5,994 nucleotides of DNA from Methanobacteriota archaeon (GTDB lineage Archaea; Halobacteriota; Halobacteria; Halobacteriales; Halalkalicoccaceae), in NCBI GenBank assembly GCA_022561895.1, contig JADFQH010000192.1, forward strand, positions 1 to 5,994. Direction: 5' to 3'. The notes beneath the pieces were generated by a model. The model made no database searches, had not been told where the DNA came from, and saw nothing but the letters and a program-made list of their open reading frames with translations. How positions within the stretch are numbered: the first letter of the stretch is position 1; every line of letters starts with the position of its first letter. The position numbers and the translations under genes were made by a program. This document shows positions 5,265 to 5,994 of the stretch, in pieces.

Positions 5265-5810
5265 ATGAACGACGACCAGCGTGGCGATCCACTCTATTCG
5301 GTGTCACCGCTCGACGGGCGGTACGCCTCCCGCACTACACCGCTTTCGCCCTACGCGAGCGAGGCCGCGCTCATGCGGGCTCGCGTGCGCGTCGAGGTCG
5401 AGTACCTCATCGCGCTCGCGGATCTGGAGAAAACAGGATTAACGATCGACGACGAGCAGCGGGCGGCGCTTCGCGAGAGTTATAAACAATTTGACACAGA
5501 AAACGCCCGGCTGATAAAGCGGATCGAGACGGAAGGAAACGGCGAGTACAGCGCGACCAACCACGACGTGAAGGCCGTCGAGTACTTCGTGCGCGAACGG
5601 CTTCCTGAGGACGTGGGTGAGGAGTGGATCCACTTCGGACTCACAAGTGAAGACGTGAACAACCTCGCGCATCGACTGCTCTGCAAACCCGCGGTCGGGG
5701 AAGTGCTCGTTCCCAAACTCCGGGAGGTCCGAGATGGCCTCTCGGAACTCGCCCGCGAGAACAGGGACGTCCCGATGCTCGCACGCACGCACGGCCAGCC
5801 CGCGACACCC
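5265..5810 (+). CDS. purB: Adenylosuccinate lyase, N-terminal 182 residues (3' part missing)
   Basis: PurB is a cytoplasmic tetramer of the fumarase/aspartase superfamily. It releases fumarate from SAICAR to give AICAR, the substrate of the neighbouring AICAR transformylase, and from adenylosuccinate to give AMP. The opening MNDDQRGDPLYSVSPLDGRY is followed by MRARVRVEVEYLIAL (37-51), TNHDVKAVEYFV (98-109) with the conserved His100, HFGLTSEDVNN (123-133) and ARTHGQPATP (173-182) with the catalytic-site His176. The family is usually about 450-460 residues, so more than half is missing, including the mobile signature loop with the second catalytic serine. The frame stays open to 5994, but residues after 182 (RRLEQLARG onward) lack the expected TTxGKExAxY continuation. 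Resemblance therefore ends at about 5810, at a junction and not at a stop codon. The first acceptable ATG is 5265, where family resemblance begins. Confidence 0.88.
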
Positions 5811-5994
5811 CGCCGCCTCGAGCAGCTGGCCCGCGGTCCGTCCCTCGGCCCGGGGGTCGTCCGGGTTTGTAAACGTGGACCCGAAGGTCTAGATGCCCGA
5901 GGGCTGGGCCTCGTGGCGCATCCCGCGCATCCGGGCGAGGGTGAGCCCGAGCGCGTCGGCGATGTGCTCCTGGCGGAGATGGAAGGGGAAGGAA
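5811..5994 (-). other. GC-rich sequence foreign to purB; partly Crp/Fnr-HTH-like on the minus strand
   Basis: This segment is much more GC-rich than the rest. On the minus strand, from the window edge, one frame reads FPFHLRQEHIADALGLTLAR. It resembles the helix-turn-helix of proteobacterial Crp/Fnr regulators (pattern LxQEHLADALGLT). The same frame continues MRGMRHEAQPSGI, meets a TAG at 5900-5902, then reads TFGSTFTNPDDPRAEGRTAG with coding-like GC-rich third positions. One base change (TAG from TAC) would keep it open. The parts after ALGLT do not look like the end of a Crp protein, so the segment may itself be composite. I cannot name a gene with confidence. Confidence 0.35.

Noticed and set aside
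5439..5792. Minus-strand open frames opposite purB
   Set aside because: They lie opposite conserved PurB motifs and are explained as shadow frames.
5811..5994. A genuine PurB fusion, because the frame stays open to the window edge
   Set aside because: The sequence after residue 182 lacks every expected PurB block, and its composition differs; open frames are common by chance in such GC-rich DNA.

Overview
The core of the window (about 250 to 5810) looks like a haloarchaeal chromosome. Evidence: GC-rich and very acidic proteins, TATA-like elements about 25-30 nt before start codons in place of Shine-Dalgarno sites, a PurN-AICAR transformylase fusion without an IMP cyclohydrolase domain (a known haloarchaeal arrangement), and a wHTH regulator with CxxC motifs of a kind common in Halobacteria. 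All names come from reading motifs; no database search was run.

Layout: 1-~267 holds the end of a phage-like structural protein and the start of a small phage-like ORF. 253-456 is the 3' end of a trypsin-like serine protease (GDSGGP motif) with no 5' part. 490-969 is a small unrecognised membrane protein. 993-1026 is a diverged copy of the 3' end of purH, on the minus strand. 1056-1973 is an ArsR-like wHTH regulator and 2052-3401 an MFS exporter, with an operator-like inverted repeat between them. 3402-3520 is a short convergent intergenic region bounded by an inverted repeat. 3521-5098 (minus) is the purN-purH fusion. 5099-5264 is a divergent promoter region with a 22-bp near-palindrome. 5265 onward is purB, recognisable only to about 5810. 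5811-5994 is very GC-rich sequence that does not continue PurB and on the minus strand reads partly like a bacterial Crp/Fnr helix-turn-helix.

Two stories emerge. First, purNH and purB are divergently arranged purine genes covering pathway steps 3 and 9 (PurN, AICAR transformylase) and 8 plus the AMP branch (PurB). They share one intergenic region with a palindrome that could coordinate them. Second, the regulator-exporter pair lies exactly between two direct copies of the last ~11 codons of purH. This is the footprint expected when a cassette integrates at the 3' end of a gene and restores it, and it is the most interesting feature here, although no integrase is present.

Both ends look like joins to unrelated DNA. 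The left one falls in a 14-nt stretch that fits both partners, so the window may be a chimeric contig whose outer ~260 and ~185 bases are not from the same genome. No tRNA, rRNA, CRISPR array or complete insertion sequence was seen, and no stretch over 300 bases lacks a gene.
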